From: Phialocephala subalpina
Lineage: Eukaryota > Ascomycota > Leotiomycetes > Helotiales > Mollisiaceae
NCBI GenBank assembly: GCA_900073065.1
Contig: FJOG01000036.1
Span: 514,964 to 525,428, forward strand
Direction of reading: 5' to 3'
DNA: 10,465 nt
The notes under the pieces are model-generated. The model was given only the letters and a program-made list of their open reading frames with translations, made no database searches and was not told the DNA's origin. Both the position numbers and the translations under genes were made by a program. Below are positions 9,893-10,465 of the stretch, in pieces (the first letter of the stretch is position 1; the number at the start of each line of letters is the position of its first letter).

Positions 9893-10305
9893 ATCCCGAG
9901 GGTTTGGATAAGGCGGTTATTATTATAACAAAAGAGGAATTAAGTACTCCGGCGGACGGAGTTAAGAGCGAAGACGAGGTTGATATCGAGGTTAAAGTAG
10001 AACCGGAAATTGGTAGGGCGGTTGAATTAGCTCCTAAGGATATCTTAAGTTGGTACTCGCGGGTAATTAAATAGTTTAATGCGCATTATATTTATTGTAA
10101 AGTAACGGGGGCGCCGTAAAGTAATAATAAGTATTAATATAAAACGTGTTACTAGTTTTAAAGCTTAGCGGATAATCTTGGGTATTTGGCGTTAATAGAA
10201 TAGCAAATTGGGATAGATAAGTTTTAGCGGGGTAAGTATTCTTAGTATAAAGAGGATATTAATTAGTGCGAGACTCGGATTTCGCTGGATATTATTTGCC
10301 TATAT

Positions 10306-10327
10306 AGAAACGTGATTATGTTAGTAC
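10306..10327. other. Junction between helicase copy B and the telomere
   Basis: About 21 bases that match neither copy A at the corresponding place nor the telomere repeat. They join the truncated helicase gene directly to TTAGGG repeats. There is no other subtelomeric sequence in between. They may be filler added when the chromosome end was capped, or a remnant too diverged to align by eye. Confidence 0.5.
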
Positions 10328-10465
10328 TTAGGGTTAGGGTTAGGGTTAGGGTTAGGGTTAGGGTTAGGGTTAGGGTTAGGGTTAGGGTTAGGGTTAGGGT
10401 TAGGGTTAGGGTTAGGGTTAGGGTTAGGGTTAGGGTTAGGGTTAGGGTTAGGGTTAGGGTTAGGG
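10328..10465 (+). repeat. Telomere, (TTAGGG)23
   Basis: Twenty-three perfect tandem TTAGGG hexamers (138 bp) reach the right edge of the window. The G-rich strand runs 5' to 3' toward the edge, as at a right chromosome end. TTAGGG is the telomere repeat of most filamentous ascomycetes. No variant hexamers are present. Confidence 0.98.

Larger units (their letters stand above)
5219..10305 (+). repeat. Tandem subtelomeric unit, copy B (terminal copy, truncated at 3' end)
   Basis: Second head-to-tail copy, aligned with 1 to about 5078. Homology to copy A is lost just after the Cys codon at 10297, around 10305. Relative to copy A it has one extra base near 5314-5319 (a loss in A), one base fewer near 8262-8278 (a loss in B), and 9 extra bases in the purine-rich tract near 9860-9890. 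The terminal copy lacks about the last 140 bases of the unit. Confidence 0.93.
5285..10327 (+). pseudogene. RIP-inactivated telomere-linked RecQ-type helicase, copy B, truncated by the telomere
   Basis: ATG 5285-5287 begins a frame that runs, through TAA and TAG codons only, into the conserved FEYN and YGVL segment, so this copy defines the start. The frame shifts by one base near 8262-8278, just before helicase motif 0, then continues to the end. Parts in order: OrsD-like fingers (5438-5695), acidic stretch (6296-6389), helicase core (8275-9180), RecQ-like zinc region (9277-9360), acidic linker (9838-10047). The longest uninterrupted pieces are 5444-5632 (finger region) and 9820-10074 (linker). 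It is less damaged than copy A in motifs V and VI and in the cysteine cluster. The 3' end is missing: after 10306 the frame enters unrelated bases, then telomere repeats, without a stop. Not functional. Confidence 0.88.

Noticed and set aside
9820..10074. Uninterrupted 84-codon acidic frame as a separate gene
   Set aside because: It is the linker after the helicase core of copy B, in the same frame as the upstream helicase motifs, and copy A has the same sequence with stops.
1..10327. Telomere-proximal retrotransposon or mitochondrial insertion, suggested by high AT content
   Set aside because: Reading through the stops gives RecQ helicase motifs and no reverse transcriptase motifs, and the AT richness has RIP context, not a mitochondrial pattern.
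1..10465. Identical-copy assembly artefact for the tandem
   Set aside because: The copies differ at many positions along their whole length, including transversions and indels, so they are real separate copies.

Overview
The window is the extreme end of a chromosome from a filamentous ascomycete (Pezizomycotina-type fungus). The right edge is 23 perfect TTAGGG repeats (10328-10465), G-rich strand running outward, so the chromosome end lies to the right. The rest is AT-rich and carries a strong repeat-induced point mutation (RIP) signature: CpA and TpG are depleted, TpA is in excess and CpG is retained. RIP of this kind is known from filamentous ascomycetes; the species cannot be told from the sequence.

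Everything left of the telomere is two head-to-tail copies of one unit of about 5.2 kb. Copy A is 1-5218 and copy B is 5219 to about 10305. Each copy holds one very long gene on the + strand, reading toward the telomere, now riddled with TAA and TAG codons. Reading through the stops, both encode the same protein of about 1,700 residues. It has an N-terminal zinc-finger region of the OrsD type, a long middle region with an acidic stretch, a RecQ-type superfamily 2 helicase core (Walker A, DECH box, TAT motif, motif V and motif VI all traceable), a RecQ-like cysteine zinc-binding region, an acidic linker and a C-terminal CxxC segment. This is the architecture of fungal telomere-linked RecQ helicases (TLH-like). 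Both genes are pseudogenes: besides the stops, catalytic residues are lost and each copy has its own 1-bp frameshift.

The two copies differ mostly by C/T and G/A transitions, with a few transversions and small indels that are not RIP and so reflect divergence of another kind. Copy B is cut short at its 3' end: homology to A stops near 10305, about 21 bp of unrelated sequence follow, then telomere repeats. The last part of copy A (about 5081-5183) therefore has no partner in this window, and it is visibly less mutated than the rest. That fits RIP acting only on the duplicated part, after copy B had already lost its tail.

No intact protein-coding gene, tRNA, rRNA or minus-strand gene is supported. 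The uninterrupted reading frames present are fragments of the two dead helicase genes. The window shows no evidence of a new active system; its interest is as a record of telomere-linked helicase duplication, chromosome-end truncation and RIP.
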